Position numbers and translations under genes: made by a program. Below, piece by piece: positions 48,072-57,572 of a DNA stretch of 64,000 nucleotides. Location: positions 1,860,001 to 1,924,000 of the forward strand of contig NZ_CP077970.1 in NCBI RefSeq assembly GCF_024758505.1, in the 5' to 3' direction. The stretch is from Bradyrhizobium arachidis (lineage in GTDB: Bacteria; Pseudomonadota; Alphaproteobacteria; Rhizobiales; Xanthobacteraceae). Below the pieces are notes generated by a model. It did not search any database. It saw only the letters and a program-made list of their open reading frames with translations, and was not told where the DNA came from. Within the stretch, counting starts at the first letter, position 1, and every line of letters begins with the position of its first letter.

Positions 48072-49232
48072 CTAGGACACGAGACCCATATTGCCGGTTG
48101 TCGCGATCTCATTGCCGCCGATGCCGATGCAGCGCTGAAACATGGTCTTGTTCTGAAGGGGAGAATATCGGCTCGTGACGCGAGCAAGCTGAGAGGGATG
48201 GAGGCGGTTGACCTTGCAGACCACGAAATGAGGGCCGCTGCGCCGGGCGCACTGCCGCAAGGCCGTCGTGATATGCTCGGCCCGCTCACAGCGAGTAGCC
48301 GTTCGATAACCGCAGGCGGACGCAACGGCCTCGAGAGATGTCGTTCGTGACGTCGAGAACTGCCCGCCCGTCGAAACGTATCCTTCGTTGTCCAGTACCA
48401 CATGAATGAGATTCTGGGGGGCGGCGTAGCCTATCGTCGATAGGATACCCATGTGCATCAGCGCGCCGCCGTCTCCATCCAGTGCCAGCACAGGTCGGGT
48501 CGGCGAAGTCAGCGCGACCCCTGCCGCAACCGCGCTGCAATGTCCAAGGGAGCCCTGCATGTAGAAGTTAGTGGGACGATCCTGAATGCGGAACAGCTCA
48601 CGTGAAATGTATCCGGTCGTGGAAACAATAAGAGTATCGGGTTCGAGCTGCTGATAAATCAACTCAATGGCTTGCCCGACACTGACCCCATAATGGATTG
48701 CATCAGTCTGTCTTTCATCCGGGCTGCACTTGGATAGCTGACCTCTCCGAAAAAGCAATGCAAACGGCGCTGAGCGATGAAACGCATCGTCGCCTTGTGC
48801 GAGGGCGTTATCCAAGCCGGACTCGGTCCCATCAAAGTCACAGGATTCCATAGAGAACTGGTTCAAGATGGCTCTTGTGTTGGCACCCATGATCGTGTGT
48901 TGGGGCTCGTCGGCAGGTTCATCGGGGTGGCCACGAACGGATAAGAGGAGAAGGATGGGAATCTTGTTGACCATTAACAGAGATGTCAGCGGGTTGATGA
49001 TGTTTCCGAGCCCGGAATTTTGAAGCGCAACGACCCCTCGTTGACCTGAGAGCGCCGCGCCAGCAACTAGCGCAACTGCGCTGCCTTCGTTGGCCGCAGG
49101 CAAGCTCAGGAATTCTGAAGCTTCAGCGACTTGGTCGAATAGACCACCAAAGATAGAACACGGTACCCCAGAAAAGACCGTGTAACCCGCCACCCGAAGC
49201 TTAGACAAGAGAACATGGATTGGAATAGTCAT
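48072..49232 (-). CDS. Phosphonopyruvate/sulfopyruvate decarboxylase-like ThDP enzyme
   Basis: A 386-residue single-chain thiamine-diphosphate enzyme. The N-terminal PYR half has VFSGVPCSIFGGLFD and AANEGSAVALVAGAAL, with the catalytic Glu, and LQNSGLGNIINPLTSL; the PP half has the ThDP motif LDGDGGALMHMG to LDNEGY. This pattern fits phosphonopyruvate decarboxylase (to phosphonoacetaldehyde) and the related sulfopyruvate decarboxylase. The aldehyde dehydrogenase downstream would use either product. The C-terminal tail (about 20 residues, QNKTMFQRCIG onward) is atypical. No PEP mutase gene is in the window. Confidence 0.85.
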   Translation of the reverse strand: MTIPIHVLLSKLRVAGYTVFSGVPCSIFGGLFDQVAEASEFLSLPAANEGSAVALVAGAALSGQRGVVALQNSGLGNIINPLTSLLMVNKIPILLLLSVRGHPDEPADEPQHTIMGANTRAILNQFSMESCDFDGTESGLDNALAQGDDAFHRSAPFALLFRRGQLSKCSPDERQTDAIHYGVSVGQAIELIYQQLEPDTLIVSTTGYISRELFRIQDRPTNFYMQGSLGHCSAVAAGVALTSPTRPVLALDGDGGALMHMGILSTIGYAAPQNLIHVVLDNEGYVSTGGQFSTSRTTSLEAVASACGYRTATRCERAEHITTALRQCARRSGPHFVVCKVNRLHPSQLARVTSRYSPLQNKTMFQRCIGIGGNEIATTGNMGLVS

Positions 49233-49304
49233 GTCGTGCTCACGAGATGCATCGAGAGCAGCGGCGGAATGAGCCGTTCCTGCAGAGCGGAAAAGTCATT
49301 GGGG

Positions 49305-50381
49305 TCAGACGATCTTTCTCGCGACGATGAGGCTGCGATTGCAGATTGATTTGTGGAATTCGATCTCCTGGAAGCCGGTCCTCTCGAGCATGGCCCGCAT
49401 GTCCTCAAAGCTGTAACAGCAGCCTTCGTATCCCGTGGTAAGGAGCACGGAGTACTCCGCTTCGGCGGCCGGGGACGGGCGGCCTCCGCGATCATCAGGG
49501 TGGCAGCCGTAAATTGCTATCCGACCATCGCAAGCAATGCTGTCAAAAGACTTGCTCAGGAGCAGATGAACCTTGTCTGGTCCCCAATTATGAAGAACGT
49601 GCGAATAGAGGTGGAGGCTAGCATTCCGAGGCAGGGGATCAACGAACATGTCGCCGGCTATGACATTGGCACGACTCGGGTACAAATTCCGATCTGTCAG
49701 GCACGTCCTTGCAAGCCGATCAACAGGGGAACGCTCAAGGATCGTTGCAGAGAGTGGGGAATAGCGCATCAACAAATGCGCAGAATAGACTCCCGATCCA
49801 CCGCCTACATCGAGTACGCAAGTATCATTCGTGCAATCAAGCAGCTTCGCAAGGTGCGGAGCAAAGATCCGTCCGCGTTCCTCCATCCCGCGTGTATTCA
49901 GATCGGCGAACTCATCCGTCTGCATCAAGGCGTCCCAGGTCTTGGTTACGCCGCGCTCGACGTGCCAGGTATCCGAGCCATCCTGTCGCAGGACCTCATA
50001 AAGTTCCCGCACAGATGGCTTATATTTCATCGTTGCAATATACGACGCGACGTTGTCCGCGGAATTTCCGCTCAGATACCGAACGGCTGTCGCTGTTGCG
50101 TGCAGTCGGCCGGATTGTCTGGAGATGAGGCCCCACGATTCAAAGAGGCGAAGCATGGTCCGCGTTGGCCGCTCGCGAAGAGAGAAATCAACTCGCAATT
50201 CCTCTTCCGTTACCGGTTGGTTATCCAGGTAAGTAAAGAGATCAAGCCATGAGACTGCGGCAATATAGAGATCAGCAGCATAGGAGCTGTCGCGCCACTT
50301 GATAATTTGAGTAATATCGGGAAAGCAGACAGGCGCGGCTTCAGAGTTCTGGGCGCGCGACGTCAGTGCAGACGAATGCAT
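49305..50381 (-). CDS. O-methyltransferase (Methyltransf_2 type)
   Basis: A 358-residue methyltransferase with an N-terminal winged-helix dimerisation domain (about residues 25-110) and a C-terminal SAM-binding domain: CVLDVGGGSGVYSAHLL (motif I), then the catalytic-region segment LYSHVLHNWGPDKVHLLLSK, which has His in the place of the usual base. Such enzymes methylate hydroxyl or carboxyl groups of secondary metabolites. It is first of the three-gene set, 72 bp before the ThDP enzyme. ATG 50381 has a modest upstream site. The substrate is unknown. Confidence 0.85.
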   Translation of the reverse strand: MHSSALTSRAQNSEAAPVCFPDITQIIKWRDSSYAADLYIAAVSWLDLFTYLDNQPVTEEELRVDFSLRERPTRTMLRLFESWGLISRQSGRLHATATAVRYLSGNSADNVASYIATMKYKPSVRELYEVLRQDGSDTWHVERGVTKTWDALMQTDEFADLNTRGMEERGRIFAPHLAKLLDCTNDTCVLDVGGGSGVYSAHLLMRYSPLSATILERSPVDRLARTCLTDRNLYPSRANVIAGDMFVDPLPRNASLHLYSHVLHNWGPDKVHLLLSKSFDSIACDGRIAIYGCHPDDRGGRPSPAAEAEYSVLLTTGYEGCCYSFEDMRAMLERTGFQEIEFHKSICNRSLIVARKIV

Positions 50382-50815
50382 TGCTGCAAGTCCTTGTCAA
50401 AACGAGCGTGTATCTGTGAATGAGCTATTGCTGAATGTCGGCAAGCTCCAGTCCGACGTTTAGCGAGCAATCAGTGACACGCGTCTGTCATCTAGATCAA
50501 TTGCCATTGTTGGTAGTTGACCGTTCGCAAAATGTCTCGGTCACGGCTCGGAGGAATGGCCGTTAATCGAATGATCACAAGCTGTCAGTGTTGGTGCGGA
50601 AGATCAAACAGGCCATGCTTGTGTGGTTCGACGAGTCCTATGCGCAGTGCGTCTCCACATTAGCGTCGAGTGCGACCGCTGCGATCTGCTTTAGGCAGTA
50701 CGAAGGTCGCTCCACGATGTAGGTCGCTTGCGGACGATTGCGTTGTAAAAGTTCGGTCCGTGATAGTTAGGGAACAAAGACTGCGGACTTGGTATGCGCG
50801 AATGCGACTCGAATT

Positions 50816-50831
50816 TGTCGTGCTGCAGACG
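50816..50831 (+). promoter_or_regulatory. NifA-type enhancer-like site upstream of the monooxygenase
   Basis: TGT (50816-50818), ten bases, ACG (50829-50831), one base from the NifA consensus. It sits 109 bp upstream of the -24 element and shares TTTGTCG...GACGT with the site before hupS. Confidence 0.4.
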
Positions 50832-50922
50832 TATGTCGCAATTGCTTCAAAGCATAAGGCGCTGCAGTCGTTGCTCGTTTCGAGGCGTTGTGTTTGGGCG
50901 CTTGACTATCGCGGCCCCCCCA

Positions 50923-50939
50923 CTGGTACGATACTTGCT
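50923..50939 (+). promoter_or_regulatory. sigma-54 promoter for the monooxygenase/CoA-transferase unit
   Basis: CTGGTACGATACTTGCT has GG 50925-50926 and GC 50937-50938 ten bases apart. It differs from the fixBCX promoter at 844 by only two bases. It lies 42 bp before the ATG at 50981. Confidence 0.83.
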
Positions 50940-50980
50940 ATTCTCCTCGCCAGGTCGTCAAGAACAGGCGGGAGGAGAAG

Positions 50981-52613
50981 ATGACCAAAACCACGAGCTG
51001 GGCCAATGGTGGTATTGGCGGGCATGCGACAGCGAAAGTCGATGTCCTGGTTATCGGAGCCGGCGTCGCTGGCCTTTATCAGCTGTACCGGCTACGGGAG
51101 CTCGGGCTGAACGTCAGGGCGATCGACGCGGCCTCAGGGGTCGGCGGCACTTGGTATTGGAACCGTTATCCTGGTGCGCGCGTCGATTCAGAGGGACACG
51201 TCTATCAGTACCTTTTCTCCGAAGACCTCTACAAAGGATGGAGCTGGAGCGAAAGGTTTCCGAGCCAACCCGAAATCGAACGCTGGCTCAATTACGTGGC
51301 GGACCAGCTTGATCTACGCAAGGACATTCAGTTCGGCGCGACGGTCCAGAGCGCTCATTTCGATGAAGCGACGGAGCGATGGGTGGTCGTGACCGACAAG
51401 GGTGATATGATCGATACCCAGTTTCTCGTCACCTGTTGCGGCATGCTTTCGGCGCCCCATGTGTCTTTCCCGGGCCAGGAGACATTCAAGGGGCAGGCGT
51501 TTCATACGGCGCGATGGCCGCAGCAACTGGTCGATCTTACTGGGAAGCTTGTCGGCGTGGTCGGTATCGGACCAACTGGGATCCAGGTGGTCCAGACGAT
51601 CGCGCAAAAGGTCGGCCAGCTCAAGGTGTTCGTCCGCACGCCGCAATACATCCTCCCTATGAAGAATCCCAAGTACAACGCCGCCGACGTCGAGGCCTAC
51701 AAGTCGAAGTTCAAAGCCCTTACCGAGCTGCTGCCGCACACGTTCACGGGCTTCGAATATGACGTTCAGTACGCCTGGGCCGGTCTGCCACCGCAACAGC
51801 GCCGCAAGGTGATCGAAGACTGCTGGAACGATGGTTCTGTGAAGTTGTGGATGGCGTCCTTCGCCGAATTGTTCTTCGATGAGGGGGTAAACGCGGAGAT
51901 CTCCGAATTCGTGCGCGCGAAAATGCGCGAGCGGCTCAGGGATCCAAAACTATGCGAGCTGCTGATCCCGAGCGATTACGGATTCGGCACCCATTTTGGA
52001 GCAGAATTTCCTCGAGGCGTTCCATCGAGCCAGTGTGGAGGTTGTCAACGTCAAGACCAACCCAATCGAGCGCGTCACGACCGAAGGCATCCAGACGGCG
52101 GACGGCACAGTTCACCGGCTCGACGTCATCATCCTAGCGACGGGATTCGACGCAGGAACGGGCGCTTTGACCCGCATCGACATCCGCGGTCGCGATGGAC
52201 GGTCGCTGAAGGAGGAGTGGGGCAGAGACATCCGGACCACCATAGGGTTGCAAGTTCACGGCTATCCCAATCTCTTCACGACCGCGGCGCCGCTAGCCCC
52301 CGTGGCCGCGCTTTGCAACGCGACCACTTGCTTGCAGCAGCAGGTCGAGTGGATAACCGGATGCATTAGCTATCTCCGTGGCAAGAACTTGAAGTTCATC
52401 GAACCCTCCAAAGCGTTGGAAGATCAGTGGGTGGCGCATCACGAGGAAACCGCCAACGCAATGCTGATCGCCAAGACTGATTCCTGGTACCTGGGATCGA
52501 ACGTCGAAGGGAAGCCGCGCCGAGTGCTCTCCTACACCGGGGGTGTAGGCAGCTATCGGCAAAAATGCGACGAAGTCGTCGCAAGCGGCTGTGAGGGCTT
52601 TGCCGCGCACTAG
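50981..52613 (+). pseudogene. Flavin-containing (Baeyer-Villiger type) monooxygenase with a frameshift
   Basis: The gene starts at ATG 50981 behind GGGAGGAG. The first frame has VIGAGVAGLYQLYRL (FAD), FKGQAFHTARWP (the Baeyer-Villiger fingerprint) and VGIGPTGIQVVQ (NADPH). At about 51985-51997 it shifts after SDYGFGTH: the homologous continuation EQNFLEAFHRASVEVVNV lies in the next frame, through ILATGFDAGTGAL to 52613. A small deletion has removed the link residues usually found there (an RVPL-like segment). Combined length would be about 540 residues, as in the family. As sequenced the protein would be truncated at 462 codons with a foreign tail. A sequencing error is the alternative. Confidence 0.85.
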
Positions 52614-52680
52614 GGTCCGATCCGGCGCGAGCAATTCTTTGGGTCAATTGGTGGCCTTTGATTGGGAAAATGGAGCCACG

Positions 52681-55098
52681 ATGGGAGTACTGTCGCATCT
52701 GCGGGTCGTCGAAATTGGTAGCTCGGCGGCAACCAGCTATTGCGCGCGATTGTTTGCCGACTTCGGTGCGGATGTTCAGAAGGTCGAGCCGCCGGCAGGC
52801 GATCCAATTCGCCACTACGCGCCGCTCACGCCGAAGGGCCAGAGCGCTTGGTTCGCTTTCCTGAACTTCAACAAGTCAAGCACAATCATTGACCCCGCTG
52901 CATCGGACGCGGTAACGCGGCTGACTGCAATGATCGAGGACTGCGATATTCTGGTTGACGGCAGGGAAATTGATCCGGCGAACTGCCCCTCCATTGATAT
53001 CGCCGCGATCCGCCAGCGGCGATCCAATTTGATCTACCTCGAAGCGAGCTGGTTCGGCCGCGAGGGCCCTTATGCGGGATTCGCCGCAACCGATGCGACC
53101 ATTCGCGCGCTCGCCGGCCTTATCAAGCTCGTGGGACCCGCCGAGGGCCCGCCCTTGCACGCACCGGATTTCCAGACCGGTATCCTCGGCGGTCTGTGGG
53201 GTTTCATCGCGGCGGCTTCTTCGGCGGTTGCACGAATGAAGGGTGAGGCAGGACGGTCGTGGTCGGTCAGTATCTTCGAATCGAGCCTCGCTATAAGCGA
53301 GTATCTCATGTTCGAGGCCTCGGCGCGCGGCGAGGTCATGCGCCGGATTGGCATTAACCGCTTCTGGCCGGTTTTCCCGGGCGGCGTTTACGAAACCAAA
53401 AACGGCTGGCTCGGCGTTACGACGTTCACGCCGGCACAATGGCACGCGTTCTGCGATATGCTCGGGCTGTCCGAACTGCGCGATAGTCCGGCTCTGGTCC
53501 TCAGCGAAGAGCGTCTGCAATACATCGAGATGATCGAACGACAGTTCGTGCCAAGGTTGAAGGCTCGGACAGCGCAGGAGTGGTTCGCAGAGGGACTGAA
53601 GCGGAAGATCCCGATCGTACCAGTACCGAACCTATCCGATCTGCTCCTCGACACAGAAAAAAAGGAGCGCGGCGCAATCGTGCCTATCGTCCTAGGCCGA
53701 GAAGAGGGCATGACTGTTGGATCGATGCAGCGGCTGACATTGACGCCCCCGCGCCGAGGAGGCAAAGTTCCAGCTCTTGGCGAGCAGCAATCTGTCGCGG
53801 ACATCCCAAAGCAGCTATCTTTGGCGGCGTCGCGGTCGTCCACCTGCATCGATGCCGGACGGCAGCCCTTGCGTGGAATTCGCATTATCGACTTCACAAT
53901 GGGCTGGGCAGGCCCGTTGTGCACGCGCACCCTGGCTGATCTTGGCGCGGAAGTCATCAAGATTGAGTCCACCAAGTATCCGGACTGGTGGCGCGGTGTC
54001 GACCGGCGGCCCGCTTACGTCGACGCTCAGATGTACGAAAAGAGCCAAGCCTTTTGCATCATGAACCGCAACAAGCGCGGCATCACGCTCGACCTCACGC
54101 GACCCCAAGGCCTCGCTCTTGCCAAGCGTCTTTTGGCGGAAGCCGATGTCGTCGTAGATAATTATTCGGTTGATGTGCTGCCGAAGCTCGGACTTGGCTA
54201 CGATGTGCTCCGAACGCTCAATCCTCGGCTTGTCATGTTGTCAATGTCCGCCTTTGGCGCGAACAGCCTCTATCGCGATTGTCGAGCTTACGGTTCGACC
54301 CTCGAGCAGGCGTCAGGGTTGCCGATCGTGGTCGGAAATCCGGACGGGCCACCCGTGATGAGCCACGTCGCCTTTGGGGATGCCGTCGGTGGGTTGAACG
54401 GCTGCGCAGCAGTTCTGGTCGCGCTGATTCACGCCCGCAATACCGGGCTCGGACAGTTCATTGACCTTGCGCAAATCGAATGCATGATGCCGTTTGCAGC
54501 GCCGTGGATCACCGTTCAGTCGATCGGCGGTAGGCCGCCCCCGAAGTATGGTAGTCGACATCCGCAGTTCGTTCCGCATGGCTGCTTTCGGTGCTCGGGT
54601 GAGGACAGTTGGGTCATGCTAGCCGCGATCGACGAGAAGATGTGGCAGAGACTTGCTATTCTCATTGGACGGCCAGACTGGGCGATAGACGCATCGCTGC
54701 AATCTGCAGAAGCTCGCCGCTGTATCGAGGACGAGATAGAGAGGGCCATCGAAGCCTGGACGCTCACCCACGATGCCGACCAGGCGATGTCGAAGTTGCA
54801 GGCGGGAAGAGTTGCGGCTGGCGTGGCCCGGCAGCCAAGTGATCTGCTCAGAGACCCGCATCTCGGGTCGCGTGCATTTCTACAGGAAGTGGAACGCGCG
54901 TTCATTGGCGTGCATCCACAGCCGTCGATGCCGATCCGCGACAGTTCGGGACCGTTTGCGATCCGCACAGCGGCGCCAACGCTCGGAGAGCACAACAGCG
55001 AGATACTATCGGGACTTCTCGGGCTCTCTGGCACCGAGATCGCTCAATTGGCGTCGGCGGGCATCATCGGGACGTCGATGGCCTCCAAGACGAGCTAG
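52681..55098 (+). CDS. Tandem (double-domain) family III CoA-transferase
   Basis: A protein of 805 residues made of two CaiB/BaiF-type CoA-transferase units. Unit 1 starts at VLSHLRVVEIGSSAATSYCARLFADFGADV and has LHAPDFQTGILGGLWG, with the catalytic Asp. Unit 2 begins at LRGIRIIDFTMGWAGPLCTRTLADLGAEVIKIES, near residue 398, and has SHVAFGDAVGGLNG, also with its Asp. Family III enzymes normally dimerise as interlocked rings, and a fused pair could form one from a single chain. GGAG precedes ATG 52681. It follows the monooxygenase by 67 bp, likely in one unit; substrate unknown. Confidence 0.9.
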   Translation: MGVLSHLRVVEIGSSAATSYCARLFADFGADVQKVEPPAGDPIRHYAPLTPKGQSAWFAFLNFNKSSTIIDPAASDAVTRLTAMIEDCDILVDGREIDPANCPSIDIAAIRQRRSNLIYLEASWFGREGPYAGFAATDATIRALAGLIKLVGPAEGPPLHAPDFQTGILGGLWGFIAAASSAVARMKGEAGRSWSVSIFESSLAISEYLMFEASARGEVMRRIGINRFWPVFPGGVYETKNGWLGVTTFTPAQWHAFCDMLGLSELRDSPALVLSEERLQYIEMIERQFVPRLKARTAQEWFAEGLKRKIPIVPVPNLSDLLLDTEKKERGAIVPIVLGREEGMTVGSMQRLTLTPPRRGGKVPALGEQQSVADIPKQLSLAASRSSTCIDAGRQPLRGIRIIDFTMGWAGPLCTRTLADLGAEVIKIESTKYPDWWRGVDRRPAYVDAQMYEKSQAFCIMNRNKRGITLDLTRPQGLALAKRLLAEADVVVDNYSVDVLPKLGLGYDVLRTLNPRLVMLSMSAFGANSLYRDCRAYGSTLEQASGLPIVVGNPDGPPVMSHVAFGDAVGGLNGCAAVLVALIHARNTGLGQFIDLAQIECMMPFAAPWITVQSIGGRPPPKYGSRHPQFVPHGCFRCSGEDSWVMLAAIDEKMWQRLAILIGRPDWAIDASLQSAEARRCIEDEIERAIEAWTLTHDADQAMSKLQAGRVAAGVARQPSDLLRDPHLGSRAFLQEVERAFIGVHPQPSMPIRDSSGPFAIRTAAPTLGEHNSEILSGLLGLSGTEIAQLASAGIIGTSMASKTS

Positions 55099-55209
55099 CA
55101 AAAGCAACGTGTCGCGAACATGAATAATCGACCCAACGACGCTCATGTGAAACGGCCGCAGGGGTTCATTTTCTAAAGCCCTCGTGAAACCAGCGGAAGA
55201 CGGACGCTG

Positions 55210-55455
55210 ATGAACAGAGACAGAGCTGGCGGTCATTCGTATCCAGCCCTTTGGGGGCCGAGGTTCGAAGCGGCGTATCGCAGGCAGATAGCTGATTGGG
55301 TCAGCGCTGTGAAGACCAGAGCGTCGGTCGGAGCGAGCGCATGGGACGGCTATGTCACCTCGGCCATCGCAGAGCAAGTCGCTGAAGCGCTTGCCCGAAA
55401 TGGCCTGCGAGCCTGGAATATGGACCACATCTTCCGTTGTATGACTGACCGATAG
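55210..55455 (+). pseudogene. C-terminal fragment of a Gfo/Idh/MocA (IolG-like) dehydrogenase
   Basis: An 81-residue frame contains FEAAYRRQIADWVSAVK and WDGYVTSAIAEQVAEALA, which resembles the final helices of inositol/sugar dehydrogenases of the Gfo/Idh/MocA family. The NAD-binding N-terminus is absent. The complete gene at 55524 belongs to the same superfamily but is not the same protein. This looks like the end of a deleted dehydrogenase. A small stand-alone protein cannot be excluded. Confidence 0.45.
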
Positions 55456-55523
55456 CGAGCAAACAAGGCTGGAGGGAATCGACCAGCCACTCACGCAATC
55501 AAACGCCAGTCCTGGGAGAGAAA

Positions 55524-56597
55524 ATGCTGATCAACTATGCAGTTGTCGGCGCGGGCCGGATTTCGCAACAGGCCTTCTTGCCAGGCGTTGGACAGTCCAC
55601 GAACTCGAAGGTCACTGCGATCGTGACCGGTGATCGGGACAAGGCCGCGCGGCTGGCGGAGTTCCATGGTGTTGGTCAGATTGTCGGCTATGACGGATAC
55701 GATGCCCTTTTGAAACGATCCGACGTCGACGCGGTGTATATTGCTCTGCCCAACCACTTGCATGCTGACTACGCTGTTCGGGCAGCTCGCGCCGGCAAAC
55801 ACGTCTTGGTCGAGAAGCCGCTGGCTACCAACGAACAAGATGGGCTCGCCATGATCGCCGCTGCGCGCGAAGCCGGCGTGTTTCTGATGACCGCTTACAG
55901 GCTCCACAACGAACCCGGAACGGTCGTGGTCCTTGAACACATCCGCAACAACGCGATCGGCCGGCCGCTCTTCTTTCAATCGGTGCTCAGTTTCCAGGCG
56001 CCGCCAGAGAACCACAGACTGAAAGCTGCGAGTTGGGGCGGACCGCTCCAGGACGTCGGGGTCTATTGCGTCAATGCGGCTCGTCACATCTTTGCTGAAG
56101 AGCCGATCGAAGCCATGGCGATGGCGCACCGACCGAACGATGACCCGCGTTTTGGCGAGGTGGAAGCGTCCGTCGCAGCTTTGCTGCGTTTCCCATCGGG
56201 CGGTTTGGCGCAATTCGTCGCCAGCTTCGGGGCGGCCGCCGTCGACAATTATCGGGTTGTCGGAACGGCTGGCGATCTCGAACTCGACCCTGGCTTCAGG
56301 TTCGAGACTGCAACAAAACTGCGTCTGCGCCGCGATGGCGAGGTCCGCGAAACGCAGTTTGCGCAAATCGACCATTTTGGCGCGCAGGTGGAATATTTTT
56401 CAGATTGCATCAAGGCTGGAACGCCGCCCGAGGCTGATGGCGAGGAGGGATTGGCTGACTTGCGTGCACTGGTCGCAATCGAAACGGCCGCCCTGACGGG
56501 ACAACCGCAAACCATCACATCCCATCCACGTGCCCGCCATCCGACGCTCGACATGGTGCGAGTTACCCCCGTAACCGATCGACGTCTGGTTTTTTGA
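55524..56597 (+). CDS. Gfo/Idh/MocA family oxidoreductase
   Basis: A 357-residue NAD(P)-dependent sugar-type dehydrogenase. The N-terminal Rossmann motif is AVVGAGRISQQAFLPG (about residues 6-21), and the family's EKPLATN segment (catalytic Lys) lies near residue 97. The C-terminal alpha/beta domain has WGGPLQDVGVYCVNAARHIF with the expected Asp and a tyrosine-like position. It resembles glucose-fructose oxidoreductase-type members. It begins just after the fragment at 55210 and ends about 170 bp before the convergent RpiR gene. The substrate is unknown. Confidence 0.9.
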   Translation: MLINYAVVGAGRISQQAFLPGVGQSTNSKVTAIVTGDRDKAARLAEFHGVGQIVGYDGYDALLKRSDVDAVYIALPNHLHADYAVRAARAGKHVLVEKPLATNEQDGLAMIAAAREAGVFLMTAYRLHNEPGTVVVLEHIRNNAIGRPLFFQSVLSFQAPPENHRLKAASWGGPLQDVGVYCVNAARHIFAEEPIEAMAMAHRPNDDPRFGEVEASVAALLRFPSGGLAQFVASFGAAAVDNYRVVGTAGDLELDPGFRFETATKLRLRRDGEVRETQFAQIDHFGAQVEYFSDCIKAGTPPEADGEEGLADLRALVAIETAALTGQPQTITSHPRARHPTLDMVRVTPVTDRRLVF

Positions 56598-56768
56598 GGC
56601 GCTGCTCGCCTGCGCGCATCACCGGACGACGAACATAGAAAAGGCGCAGGCCGACCGCGCCATAATCTGAGTTGCTGGAGTTGCGACGGCGTTGTTCGCC
56701 CTTCGTGAAATTGGCCAAAGGAATGGGAGTCTCAATGGGGATCCAAGCGCAAGCCCGCTCCAGTTGCC

Positions 56769-57572
56769 CTACTGACCGGTAACCGTTGGAATCCGCGGAT
56801 TGACGTTATTTTTCTGTAGTCTCGCTGCCAGCGCTACCATCAAAGCATGGGCAATGCACACAGGAGCGGCGAGTGAACGCGAAAGTTTGTATTCATGCTC
56901 TGGGACCGCGAATAGAACGCGGGCGCTCTTGGCCAGCGGAGACAGCGTGCTATCCGATAGCGCAATGATAGGAACGCCATTTCGCCCGGCTTCTTCCACA
57001 ACGTTGACGACCTCGTTTGCGTAGAAGCGGAACGATGCCGCCAAGACCACGTCCTTCTTGCGGATCGTACGCGCGATGTGTGTAGCAAGTCCGCCGCCTG
57101 CGTCGAGCAACACGCAACGTTTTCCCAGCATGGTCAATATGTAGCGAAGGAATTCAACGACGGGCGCTGAACGCAGTTGCCCGATCAGAAAAACCGAGTC
57201 GGCTCTCTCAAGGAGGCTCACCGCGTCCGAGAGAGCTTTTGGGGAGAAGTCCCTTAGTATGTCTTGAAGGGAGGCAATGTCACGGACGACCAGGTCGCGC
57301 AGGAAACCAACTTCACTGCGATCGACACGGGCACCCAGTCCAACCTCCACGGCTCTAATGTGCGCCTCGAAACCCGGGGCGGCAGTTGACAGGCGCCGCT
57401 GAAACAGCGCCTCAAGCTCCTTGAAACCTTCATAGCCCAGTGACTGGGCGAAACGCACGGAGCTCGAGGCATGGATGCCGCAGCGATCGGCGATGGCGTT
57501 TACTGAAAGGACCGCGGCATCATTCGGGCTCCGGGTTAGATAAACGGCTATCTTTCGATAGGACTTGCTCAT
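56769..57572 (-). CDS. RpiR-family sugar-phosphate regulator, N-terminus frameshifted
   Basis: An HTH-SIS regulator of carbohydrate metabolism. The protein from ATG 57572 has the end of the RpiR helix-turn-helix (SVNAIADRCGIHASSSVRFAQSLGYEGF, about residues 23-50) and a SIS sugar-phosphate-binding domain (about residues 115-245, with VFLIGQLRSAP and IALSDSTLSPLAKSA). The normal N-terminus is readable just upstream, in another frame, from ATG 57639 (MHNVKAPGDCEELIHVIHDRR); a one-base change at about 57573-57577 separates them. The 267-residue internal-start product lacks about 20 residues and may be partly active. It probably controls the neighbouring dehydrogenase genes. Confidence 0.8.
   Translation of the reverse strand: MSKSYRKIAVYLTRSPNDAAVLSVNAIADRCGIHASSSVRFAQSLGYEGFKELEALFQRRLSTAAPGFEAHIRAVEVGLGARVDRSEVGFLRDLVVRDIASLQDILRDFSPKALSDAVSLLERADSVFLIGQLRSAPVVEFLRYILTMLGKRCVLLDAGGGLATHIARTIRKKDVVLAASFRFYANEVVNVVEEAGRNGVPIIALSDSTLSPLAKSARVLFAVPEHEYKLSRSLAAPVCIAHALMVALAARLQKNNVNPRIPTVTGQ

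Noticed and set aside
50441..50457. Sigma-54-like element before the O-methyltransferase
   Set aside because: Minus-strand CGGACTGGAGCTTGCC keeps spacing but matches poorly at -24.
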